From Chloranthus sessilifolius (taxonomy: Eukaryota; Streptophyta; Magnoliopsida; Chloranthales; Chloranthaceae): a DNA stretch of 64,000 nucleotides. Numbering within the stretch: the stretch's first letter is position 1; every line of letters starts with the position of its first letter. The stretch spans positions 137,761,725 to 137,825,724 of the forward strand of contig CM037588.1 of NCBI GenBank assembly GCA_021018995.1, in the 5' to 3' direction. The notes under the pieces are model-generated. The model did no database searches. It saw only the letters and a program-made list of their open reading frames with translations, and was not told where the DNA came from. Made by a program: the position numbers and the translations under genes. Shown here one piece after another: positions 23,000 through 32,999 of this stretch.

Positions 23000-23952
23000 C
23001 TATTCCCAGCTGTCCGCTATTTGCAAAGGGGCATCCTCATTAGCAGTGTGGTATTGGGCTGCTGTGAGGCAAAAAGGAGCAGTAGGACGCTTTGGGGCTA
23101 CTTGAGTTGGGCTATGATTAGGACCACAAGCTTTACCTTGTCCAAATGTTGGGTGCGATTTTATACCCACAGAGATTGAATTTTTTCCTTCCAAAGCTTC
23201 AACTTCGGAAGACCTTTCGTCATTGGCTTTAATTTATATAATCCTCCTTGCATAAGGGGTATATTCCTAGAAGTCTCTGAATCAATCCCATCCGGTGCAT
23301 GGAGTTGCACTGTTTCTTTGCTAAGGGTCTCAAAGAGTTTCCAAGCATCCACTACTGTTAAATTATGAAACAGACTGCCACAGGCAACATCAATCATATG
23401 CCTAGTTTGGTCATTCAATCCTTCATAGAAAGTGAGCACTATTTGTCATTTCGCGACCCCATGATGAGGGCAGATATAAAGAAGGTCCTCAAGGCGACTC
23501 CAACTCACTTGAAGAGGTTCGTCCATAAATTGATGGAATGTTAAAATAAGATGTCGGATTTTATTCGTTTTACACCTTGGGAAGTACTTCATAAGGAATT
23601 CGAGTTTCAGTCCTTCCCAATCAGCAATCGAATGTCGGGGTAAAGAGTGTAACAACTGTCTTGGCTCGTCTTTAAGAGAATATGAGAACAACCTTAAACG
23701 AACAGATACTTCTGTCAGCTCTTTGATTCGAATAATGTTACACATTTCCATAAAATTATTTAAATTCCATTGGGGGTCTTCCTCAATCAATTCGTGAAAA
23801 GTAGGAAGTATTTGAAGGGCATTTGGCATGATTTCGAAAGCCTCATAACTAGCAATAGGGTTGCGAATACATAGGGGTAGTGTAAGAGGTGTTAATGCAT
23901 AGTATTCCCCCATTGTTCTAGCCTTACTTTGGTTTACTCCTGCCAGATACAT
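23000..23952 (-). pseudogene. gag of the TR-GAG-like element (Tat/Athila type), broken
   Basis: Starts ATG at 23952. The Retrotrans_gag-type domain runs through EDPQWNLNNFMEMCN, VRLRLFSYSLKDEPRQLL, SLPRHSIADWEGLKLEFL, and LLYICPHHG, the order typical of plant Athila/Tat gag. An in-frame TGA at 23448-23446 interrupts it just after the CPHHG word. The same frame then continues with LTFYEGLNDQTRHMIDVACG down to 23161. After a frameshift, a 64-residue frame (23194-23000, beginning MEGKNSISVG) may be the gag C-terminus; no zinc knuckle is seen. Gag packages element RNA. Its retention in an otherwise pol-less element is the diagnostic feature, although this copy is no longer translatable as one chain. 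Confidence 0.75.
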
Positions 23953-24246
23953 ATTGATTTAAAATTAAGGCAGGTTGGCTAGAATACTGTATGTCTAGTT
24001 TTAGTTCAGGTTTATATGATTTTTATTCTAGAAAGCAGGGAAAGAAATAAATCTGAATTTCTAAATTTCGTGGCTGGCAGAAGTTGGAAACTTTTGATTC
24101 GTTGCTCCGAATAAACCTGCAAAAGATTAAGAAGTGATCAAAAAAGAAAAAAATATATAAAGAAATATAAAAAGAGAAATATAAATATTAGTGTCTAAAA
24201 GGATAAAAATATTAGATAAAAACTTGAAAGAATTAGATAAATTCCG

Positions 24247-24266
24247 CTTCCCGAGCAACGGCGCCA
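24247..24266 (-). other. Primer binding site TGGCGCCGTTGCTCGGGAAG
   Basis: Lies 6 nt inside the 5' LTR (boundary 24273). It matches the TGGCGCCGTTGCC-type PBS known from plant Tat/Athila elements. It supports the minus orientation and lineage assignment. Confidence 0.8.
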
Positions 24267-24272
24267 AAAACT

Positions 24273-25733
24273 TGGCCGATTGCTTATTATGTATTATAAT
24301 TATATTAAATTCAAGTTTTAACCTATTACAAGCGCACAATAGAAATTGTAGAGCTAATATAAGATCGATCCCACAAGAAAGTTTAATATCTAATTAATTC
24401 CTAGTTGATATCTTTTATCTAAATCTCTATGTTAAAAACTTTTATTTATCTTTAAGATCTAATCTATTGGAAAAATATGAATAAAAGAATTGGTTGTTAA
24501 ACTAAAGTACATAAAAATAAATCCTAATCCTCCTTCAGATTAAGGTCGTCGATCTTAATCTTCAGCTTTCGGATATTTATGAAAATAAGCAGCACCGTTA
24601 CACCATATTTCTAGTCTCCTAGCGTTGGTCGTCAATCAAGTCTAAGATCTTATCAATACAGATTTAATCTAATCAGCAATCAATCATAAATTTGGGTGTC
24701 AATCAAACTCTAAAAAACTGAAGATGGAAAAGTAAAAACTGTTACACTAATCTGCAAATTCTAACCTCAGTCGTCAATTCAAATTAAAACTTGAAAATGT
24801 TTACAAAGCAAATAAAATATAAACTAGAAAGCAAATAAATATATCTTTCACCCCTCAACCACAGTCGTAAATTATTCCTGAGAAATTACAGATATCTACA
24901 CTAATCTTCAGCACTCAATTGCAGTCGTCAACTGCTCTTGAGAAACCTCTGATATCTAATCTACTCTAACTAATATACACTACTTTAATCGGAAGAAAAT
25001 CCAACCTAAGGCGTCAATTGATGCTGAAATTCTTCAATGCTTATTCCTATGTCGAGCTCTCTTATTTATAAATCATAAGGGGTCGATTTACAAAGATCTA
25101 GTTCTAATAAAAGAAACTACTAAAAATAAAAAATTTCTAATATAACTCTAATTGCTAATTTTATCTTTTCTTGCTTTCTTTAGTTGATGCGCTTCTAGAT
25201 TATTCTTTATTGAGCAGCAGCAGAGTCCTTCAGATTAGATCTTTATCAATCTTCTCAGAACCGTGGTTCACCAAACTTTTAATTGCAGGAGTCTTCTAAT
25301 TCTGGATATGGCGGTATTTTACTCTAATGTGATCCGCAACAGCAATGTGTAGTAGAAAGCTTCTATTTTTAGGAAATCGTAAATAACGATTTCTTTCTTA
25401 TTCTTTCTGGAAAATCGTAATTCAGGATGTTCTATTTTTAATAGGCTTTCAGCTAATAATTTCTTATTTTGGATTGATCGCTTTCTTCTTTTATCGCTTT
25501 CTGAAAAATTGTCTTTTGAAGAATTACGATTTTTCAGCCTTCCTGTTGTTGGCGAATCGTCTTTGACGCTTAATCGTCTTTTTTTTGCTTTTTGAGTTCA
25601 TTTTGACAAAGATTAACACTTAGGCTCTAATTTACTACTTATCTTTAATATCTGCACATCAGTAACTCGTTAGTATCAAACTAAGTCCTAATATCACTAA
25701 GTTAAGGGTGAAAAAATGGTATGTGACTGATCA
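24273..25733 (-). repeat. 5' LTR of the TR-GAG-like element
   Basis: The minus strand begins TGATCAGTCACATACC and ends AATAAGCAATCGGCCA. It is nearly colinear with 18177-19646, differing by many point changes and short indels, so the insertion is not recent. Confidence 0.85.
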
Positions 25734-25738
25734 TTTGT

Positions 25739-26658
25739 CCCTTAACAGCTATGTTTTTTTACCCCAAGCGTCTTTTTAGGTTTTCACCTGGTCCACACAA
25801 GCTCGCTTTTTTTACTCATGGTGCCCTTTGAAAGTTTTCACCATGTCCATCTTGCTTTGATCTTGTAAAATTTTTATTTATTTTTTAAACCGAAGGCAGA
25901 TCAATGTTAGGGATACCAATTCCATCATAGCTGGCTAGACATTGTTTACTATTTCTCAGCTTAGCTTGTACTGGCTTAAACGGAAGCCATGACTACTTGT
26001 AAACCTTAAAGAGGGTTTTCTCCCAAGATGAAATGTGGCCATGGGTTGAGAGGGAGGGGTTAGGAAATTTTAATGGTTCTCGGGTTAAAAAGGCCTGTTG
26101 AAAGGCTTTTTGTTGTTGTGATAAACTTCTTCTTTGGGGAGTTTGATAAAGTCCTCCTCATGCCCTTCAAAGGAAATGCCCAAATTTTTGTTAAACTCTA
26201 TAGCTTGTTGGACTTGAACACTATCTTAAAAAAGGGGAGCTTGAAAATGTGTTGGAGCTTTATCCCCTTCTTTAAAGGCCCCGAATTCTTCACTTTTGTC
26301 AAAAATTGAATCTTGGCCATCCTCAGCTTCCTCGAAAACCCTATCTCCCTCACAAAAATCTTCAAATTCAGGCGGCCATAGGTGGGCGTTATGCTCATTT
26401 TTATAAGTTGTTTCTGAACTAGAACCAAGGAACTGCCCATTGGAGAAGGTTGGATGATTATTGCAAGGCCTTGTCCCAACAGATAATGAAAGGAGGTCCA
26501 AAGGAGGCTTGCAAGCAGTTTTCAGGAGAGGGGGACAACTGGCACACTTAGAGCCAATCTGCACCTCCCACCATTGAGACCCACGTACTCCTTCAAACAA
26601 ATCAAAAAAGGCTCCTCATCCAAAATTTGATATAAGAGCCGAAGGCGTATACTCACAT
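25739..26658. other. Target-site repeat remainder and unassigned sequence
   Basis: 25756-25840 continues the GCGCCCTTT..GGTTTTCACC direct repeats seen at 18065. From about 26000 there are overlapping open frames on both strands (for example minus 26600-26226) without a family motif. By position they could be the C-terminal part of the broken minus-strand frame at 27300-28020, separated by the MITE at 26667. Confidence 0.35.
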
Positions 26659-26666
26659 GTCACACG

Positions 26667-27128
26667 CAAGGTGTCAAAATCAGAATCGGGCATCGGTCCT
26701 CTAGGGACCAATACTACTTGGCCGATACGGATACAACTCGGTACCTATTATATATTTACATTTGTACAACTCGGTACAACTCAGTTCAACTCGGTCACAA
26801 GTGACAAATGTTGTGTGATAAGTGACAAGTGACAACAGCTACTGGACCGTCAGCTATGTTGACTGAAAGTAACCTATTGACTGAAAGGTGAAAAGTGAAA
26901 ATTGAAAATGACTCCGACAGAATCATTTATTGCCTTATTTGAATCTACTGCACGCGTAAAAATCAATGGGTAATAGGGGGTAACTATGTTTGCTCCCACA
27001 TTTTTACTTTAAATGAAAATGCAGATGTGCTATACTTAATACGTATTAGAGCCGATAGGTATCGGTTTGCCAGAAAATCAATACATATCGCCGATACGTA
27101 TCGGTATCAGCCGATATTTGATACCATG
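26667..27128. mobile_element. hAT-like MITE of the CGATACGTATCGG family, 462 bp
   Basis: Flanked by 8-bp duplications GTCACACG (26659-26666) and GTCGCACG (27129-27136), one mismatch. Ends CAAGGTGTCAAAATCAGAAT and, complement of the right, CATGGTATCAAATATCGGC form an imperfect inverted repeat. It carries palindromic words such as CCGATACGTATCGG. Related copies: 34734-34932, 37381-38363 and a degraded one at about 36770-37050. Confidence 0.75.
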
Positions 27129-27299
27129 GTCGCACGTGAGGTAGAAAGGGAGACAACGTCCACGCTAGGATTTGAATTCAAATAATTAGCCGTTGCATCA
27201 CGTGCTCCGCGCGAGGATGGGAAGGGGGTTGCGTCTAAACCGGTTGTTGACGGAGAGGCAATTTCCGATGTTCACCCGCGGTCCCCTCTAGAATCTTGA

Positions 27300-28020
27300 G
27301 TCCTTCTGCAACGACTTTCCCTTTTAGAATATTCTGCCTAATTTTCATCACCCATGTCTGTTGTACTTTGGCTTTCTAAGGGGCTTAGATTTGACTACAG
27401 GGCCCTTATCATTAATTTTGTCTTTTTTCTTAATTACCTCAACAGAAATTTGGTAAAAAGACTCTTCGAATTTAATGGAAATTCCCTCTGAGATTTGTGT
27501 CGTATTCCAGGTAATAACTTTGACCAACGGAGGGTATAAGTAGTCTAAGTTTGAAGCTTCGTTGTCAAAATCTGTACACCTTCCAAAAAGTCCCGCTATG
27601 CTGGCGAAAGTGGAGGAACACCAAGCGTGAAGGGGAACCCCACTAATCCGTAACCAGCTCTACATTCCTCCATCGCGGAAAAAAATATCTTCCATAGGTG
27701 TCCACGAATGGAAAAAAACTCTGAACCCCTCGTCCTGCCTCATCTTACGCTTGAAACACTTCTGTCAGCCGATATGAAGATAAATAGAAATCTGTTATGT
27801 TCCAAAGCAGAGATATCTGGTGTTTCCTCCTTCGACCAGATCCTAGTAAATAAATCGACGCCAGAATCTACTGTATTGATCAGGCATCTTCGATGTAAAA
27901 GCCCACTCCGATCCGCTATGTTGGTTATCTCCACATCTCCGATTCTGCTCGCTTTGTTGCTCACCGACAAATTTTTCATCCATTCGGAACTATTCGTTTC
28001 GCCGTTGCATTAACTTGACT
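27300..28020 (-). pseudogene. Broken DUF4283-like coding region, probably LINE ORF1
   Basis: On the minus strand the succession RCLINTVDSG, then TRIW, HNRFLFIFIS, FHSWTPMED, and SWLRISGVPLHAWCSSTFAS with DFDNEASNLD matches the layout of plant DUF4283 proteins (CLI..., FLF.F.S, ...W.P, W.R..G.PLH.W, D..T). Such domains are frequent in ORF1 of plant L1 LINEs. There is a frameshift between VSSVR (about 27740) and the HSW segment, and a TAG stop at 27662-27660 just before SWLRI. The following frame continues to about 27300 with lysine-rich sequence. Upstream it is cut by the solo LTR at 28226. A degraded host DUF4283 gene is the alternative. Confidence 0.5.
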
Positions 28021-28539
28021 CCTAAAAACCGTTTTCTTCCCTTGGATGTTCCACCCTTCCATCAAATCCTTCCGTTGTCTTTAGACAGAGAAACAGCTCC
28101 ATTGTTCTTCTTCCTACCGAAGCTCCTCGCCTCACTAGAATCCTTACGACTTTTGCAGTTGTGCCTATTAAAGAACATCCAAAACCTGAAGTTGTAAATC
28201 CCACAACAAGAACAAAACCAATAACTGTTATGACCCGGGTCTTTTTTATATCATTTAATGGTAATAGATGGGTGAAGCACCAAGACCCGGTACTTGAGCA
28301 CACTCTGTATCATGGCCTACATAATATAAATTTAGAAATTTCTAATTAAGATCTAGGCTACACAAAAATAGTAACCAAACTTTCAAGAGTTGTGTTACCT
28401 TAAACAACTAAGGCAAGTTTTAATCTCAATATTCATAGGATTTCTTTTGGTACGCAATTAAAATCCTAAAATGACTCTTGCTCCGTTAGCAAAAATTAAC
28501 TTGTCGTTTAGGACTCTTTTCCTAATTCCTTATTTTCTT

Positions 28540-28547
28540 TATAAATA
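28540..28547 (+). promoter_or_regulatory. LTR TATA box (TATAAATA)
   Basis: TATAAATACAAAACCTAGAG in the first tenth of the solo LTR, followed by a pyrimidine-rich leader-like stretch (28575-28680). Plausible transcription start region of the original element. Confidence 0.5.
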
Positions 28548-30712
28548 CAAAACCTAGAGAGATTTAGAAATTTATACATCATTCTTCCTCTCAATCACCT
28601 TTATCTCTATTTTCTCTTCTTTGCAAAAGCTCCAGCTACTCAATCTTCTACACCCTCCAAGCCGGATCTCCATCACTATCAGGTTTCACGGCAGAACTAC
28701 ACCACGGAGTCCAATCTTATCGGCGACCTGTGCATCCTATTTTGAAGCCTAATCTCCCCCATCAAGGATCTTCATCGCCGCGAAGATTCTATCGCAAGAG
28801 GAAAGATTCTTGCGACATAAAATCGGGCAAATCGTCACTCAAATCAGATAACAGTCAACCCAAATAGTCACGAAAATCAATTCACACTTCAACAGGTGGA
28901 TGCCTCTCAATCTATCTTAAATTATTCAGTCTTTTTCCAAATAAATAAATAAACCATAAATTTAAACCTAAGAAAGGTTAGGTAAGAAAAAGATCTTAGA
29001 AAGCAGTTGGAAATCTTGAACTATGCCTAAAAAATCCAACCACTATTGGTGAAAATAGTCATTTCTGACAGTTATGATTCAAATCGTGGCGATGTTAACT
29101 CAAATTGTGACACTGTGCAAGCAATCGTGACCCCTTTGTGCACAGTCACGTTTAATCGTGACCTTTTTTCGTAAAATCGTGATTCATGATTGGTCATGAT
29201 AAGTCTAACTTAAAATCATCATATCTTTTTACGTAGTTGTCTGATCATTACGTATTATATATCAATTTTCATCGCCTCGATGCAATCTTCATAATGGCAT
29301 AGAAACTTTAGAATTTTAATGCCAACTATAAAGTCAAAATCTGAACCTTTCATCACGCATACATTAGGACTACACTCATTGTATATTCATATTGGTATGC
29401 CTTTTAGAATTCAAAATAAATCTGATCGTTGTGCCGATCAATCACCAAGTTCTATAGACACGACCATCCCTCCCATTGAAGAGTAAATTGATTCAATCGA
29501 TTTTATAATTATAGTTAAACATTTTTTATTCACTGTTTTACTCAATGCTTCGTGATTCATGCTTCATATTACTTTTTAATATATATTTATCTAATGCTTA
29601 GGGTGTATGGTATAGTTTCTTTTTGTTATATGTTCTCCATCATCATATGACACTCATCATATAGAAAATTATAATAGGGCATGAGCATGATAAATTAAGA
29701 ATTAAGACATTACACATAATATAAGTCTTCATCACGGTAGGATTTCTTTCACGGTCACGTGAAACTTTGAATGTAGGCATCAATGTACAGATGTAACTCC
29801 TCTATAGTAGTACGGGATGCCACACGAAGTATATCCAGGTTACTACGAAACTCGTCATTGGAAAGTGTGGTTTAGTGAAGCCTATCATACCGTAGTTCAT
29901 TCTAATTAAATTTAAGAAAATATGAAATATGAATATTTTAAGATACGAGAAGTTAAGAAAGAGGAGACTTAAGCCCACGCAAATATGAAATGGGGATAAC
30001 GATATATAGCGTTCATTGGATAAATGAAATAGGGATGGCAATACATAGCGCCCATATCAAAAATAAAATCGAGGTGGGGACCTAAGCCCAGAACCGAATA
30101 ATGTTATGATATATTAAAATAAGTTGTGAAGGTCAGCTGAATATGAATTAAGCTCTACGCGTGTCATACCTTACGAGCCACCGTAAGGCCAACGTCTGAA
30201 GTCGAGACGGGCCTTAAGGACAATATGTTAGCTTTCTCTCGAACTAAGAAGACATTATTATTATTATGTCAACAACTTCATCTAGTTTGATGATGATTTA
30301 TGTTATGATATGGAAGTTAGGTGATTATCTACACGTGAACCTCACGTGGTAGGTTTGAGCAGTGATCCCGACACAAGTCGTTTAAGTAAGATAATTAAGA
30401 TACGAAGTATGTTGTGTAGGCGTATAGAGTAATAATAAGACTTCCAATATGTCACGTATGATAAGTTGATGAGACAGATAGGAAAAAAAATAAAAAATAG
30501 AAGCATTATACATGTTCCTTTCTACATTATGTTTTTTCAGTTTTGTTATGCCATGTTATGAGAATCAGGGATATTATTGAGATTTTTTCATGACTGTTTG
30601 GTTTTAAATTCAAAATGCACCGCAGCTCAAGCGATTGCATACACGATCACTTGGGTAAGTTATGGTGGATCGATTGTGCAACTCACTAAGGTTACGTGAC
30701 TGAGTAAACTCA

Positions 30713-30729
30713 CCCCCCCCCCCCCCCCC
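30713..30729. repeat. Homopolymer C17
   Basis: Uninterrupted run of C inside the solo LTR; the exact length may be an assembly estimate. Confidence 0.9.
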
Positions 30730-31439
30730 TCTTAAATCTAACAGTTTCAGGTAAAGACTCCGATCACCCTGCTTATGATGACGTGGAGGCAACTATACCG
30801 GAGGCGACATATATAGATGAGGGCGTCGACTACCACTTGGATGAGAGCGTAAACCCTACGGACTTTTATGAGCAATGAACGCCGCATTAGCTTTAATTTT
30901 CTTTTATTTCTTTTGAGAGACGCACTTTTAGTCTTTTGATACTTTTGTGAGTTTACGTTTGGAACCATTTTACCTTACGTGAAACTTATTTTACTTTATG
31001 TCTTAGAAGCATGATTAGGACTTCACCTTATTAATTGTGGTTTGCGCTTCACGCATTTCGTTTTTGTTTTCGATCTTTTAAATATAATATTTAATATCTT
31101 GATCTATATGTTTAGTCTTTTATGATTATATGTATGTCTGCTTATCGGCTTAACAATCGTACGGTGTTATAACACGGAATTTTAGACTCTTGAGATCGGA
31201 TAAGGATTTTGGGTCGTGCCAATAACCTTCTCGGATTAGCTTATTCATAAGTACGATCTAAACACATGACATCCAATGGTCAGATATTGATTTCATGAGA
31301 CACGCATCCCTAAATACTTTGATACATGGTCTCTGTGGCTAGAACCATTTTCGAAGTGTCATTAGCTTCATTGAAGATGAGAAGATGAGATTCTTCAGCA
31401 CAAATAAAGGTATCAAGGGTTTCTTTATTGTAGAAGAGC

Positions 31440-31459
31440 TTTTTTTTTTTTTTTTTTTT
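31440..31459. repeat. Homopolymer T20
   Basis: Uninterrupted T run in unassigned sequence (31227-31865). Could be the poly(A) of a retroposed sequence on the minus strand, but nothing recognisable precedes it. Confidence 0.85.
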
Positions 31460-31874
31460 ATGGCTCTTCGCAGGAAAACCGGGTGCAAATATAATTTTTT
31501 CATAACTCTCATGTATAGATGACGATATTATATGTGGCGTCATAATAGGAATTGGTATCGGGCCCTTGCACTAAGGATGGTGCTCATATCTTCTAGTCAA
31601 TGCACGTGGCATTGCCGTTCATATATACAGATCATCATCAACTGTTCATCTACAGAGTCTGAATGCGATTGCTCTTATTATTTTATGTCCATTAACTTAC
31701 ATTATATTACCATTGCGGACCACTTGAGTGATGTCAACAAGCGCCATGTGTTTGATATAGATGACCACCATTTTTAATGGTGCACAGAAGTTTGAGAAAG
31801 AACAGGTCTTAAGTGTAAAATAACCTTTGAATCGACAAGGGAGAAGAAGGGCATGTAGGGAAAGAACAAAATTA

Positions 31875-32239
31875 GGGAGCCATTACTTGCACACAACGAG
31901 TTGCACATAGTTTAGAAGAGAGATCTTGTATTTAGGGATATCTGTCATGTAAAAATACAATCTAAGACGTCTGATCTAAAGATCTTAGGTGCAAAAATTT
32001 GACATGAAACATAATCTTTAACGTATAATTCAACGCAATCAAATATTCAGTTGACTACATTGAATTATATGACAGAGCTGGTGTTTTATTCTAGTCTTTT
32101 GCACCAGAAATCTTTAGGTCATGGCTTTCAAATCAGCCACGTTAGATAGTGTTTTCGCATTGCACATATCCCTAAATACCAAGTCTCTCCTTTAAATTAT
32201 GTGCAAGGGCCAAATTTTCATGTGCAAGTAATGGCTCCC
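31875..32239. mobile_element. Mutator-like MITE, 365 bp, perfect 9-bp TSD
   Basis: Flanked by identical 9-mers ACAAAATTA (31866-31874 and 32240-32248). Terminal repeats GGGAGCCATTACTTGCACA at both ends extend, with mismatches, to nearly the whole element (AGTTTAGAAGAGAGATCTTG against AAGGAGAGACTTGG; TATTTAGGGATAT on both sides). A 9-bp duplication is the signature of Mutator-type transposition. The central part (GATCTAAAGATCTTAGGTGC) resembles the P-family foldback elements nearby, tying them to the same superfamily. Confidence 0.85.
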
Positions 32240-32267
32240 ACAAAATTATACTATTTAATGAAAAGGG

Positions 32268-32575
32268 TACCTCAGTTTGCGCCCATGCATTCTCTGAAAG
32301 CGCCCCGTCTCAGACCCCTTGAAAATCATTGATTGCTTAGGATCAGATGATGGAGATCATTTTTCTCTCTGATATTTAACAAAATAGATCTTTAGATTAT
32401 GGCGCACCTATAAGACGGTCAATTCTACATTCACGTTTGAGCGTGATTTTTTAGAGATCTGTGACACATCGAATAAAAACCTGACATAATTTGAAGATCT
32501 ATTGTGTGGAACATCGGAGCAAAAAATGATCTCCATCATCTAATCCAAAGTAATCAAACAGAGGCACCCTAATAA
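32268..32575. repeat. P-family foldback element
   Basis: CAGATGATGGAGATCATTTT (about 32343-32362) faces AATGATCTCCATCATCTAAT (about 32525-32544). AATAGATCTTTAGATTATGG..CACCTATAAGACGGTC lies between. The left end ACCTCAGTTTGCGCCCATG resembles the end of the copy at 62775 (ACCTCTGATGGCACCCAC). Non-coding. Confidence 0.6.
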
Positions 32576-32654
32576 AAATTGCAATATTAATTGAAATTCT
32601 CTAAATTCGTTTTACCATGAAATATTTAAAGAAGAAAAACCATAACTTACTTGG

Positions 32655-32990
32655 AAACAGTATTTTAAAAATCAGGCCGAACACCAAACTGATGAGGGCA
32701 GTGGTTCGATCGGACCATATCGGTTCAACAAAAAAATATTACTTTATATATATATATTAATAATTTAATTTTTAATAATCTTAGAATAATAATAATAATA
32801 AATTTAGAAGCATATAAGTTTCTAAACTTATATGCTCGGAACAAAGATATCACGTGAAATAGAGTCTATTGGACTATTCCTACTCAACTTACTTAAGAAA
32901 TACTAAAATTCTAAATTAATTAAAACTTTCTAATAACCTTTAAACGACATTCATAAAAATATATATATATTTTAAAAAAAAAAAAATTGT
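32655..32990. repeat. GGTCCGACC-type repeat (family G), partial
   Basis: TTTTAAAAATCAGGCCGAAC followed by GGTTCGATCGGACC and CGGTTCAAC, then AT-rich sequence. Same vocabulary as 54408-54858 and 62200-62375. Boundaries uncertain. Confidence 0.4.
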
Positions 32991-32999
32991 AAACGACTA

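Larger units (their letters stand above)
18177..25733 (-). mobile_element. TR-GAG-like LTR retrotransposon (gag only, Tat/Athila type)
   Basis: A structurally complete 7.56-kb element: LTRs 18177-19646 and 24273-25733 (1470 and 1461 bp), a PBS next to the right LTR, a purine tract next to the left LTR, and flanking pentamers TATGT (18172-18176) and TTTGT (25734-25738), a 4/5 target duplication. On the minus strand the order is LTR, PBS, gag, about 3.3 kb without recognisable coding sequence, PPT, LTR. I see no protease, RT, RNase H or integrase, so it would depend on an autonomous partner. The same LTR family occurs as a solo LTR at 50332-51830. Confidence 0.8.
28226..31221 (+). mobile_element. 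Solo LTR of a gypsy-type element, 3.0 kb
   Basis: Begins TGTTATGACCCGGGTC and ends GGATTTTGGGTCGTGCCA, with a perfect 5-bp target duplication ATAAC on both sides (28221-28225 and 31222-31226). No PBS, PPT or coding sequence lies next to it, so it is a solo LTR left by LTR-LTR recombination. The length and the GGGTCGTG.CA end resemble large chromovirus-type LTRs (inference). It contains a 17-C run (30713-30729) and words shared with the tandem repeat at 3320. Confidence 0.8.
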
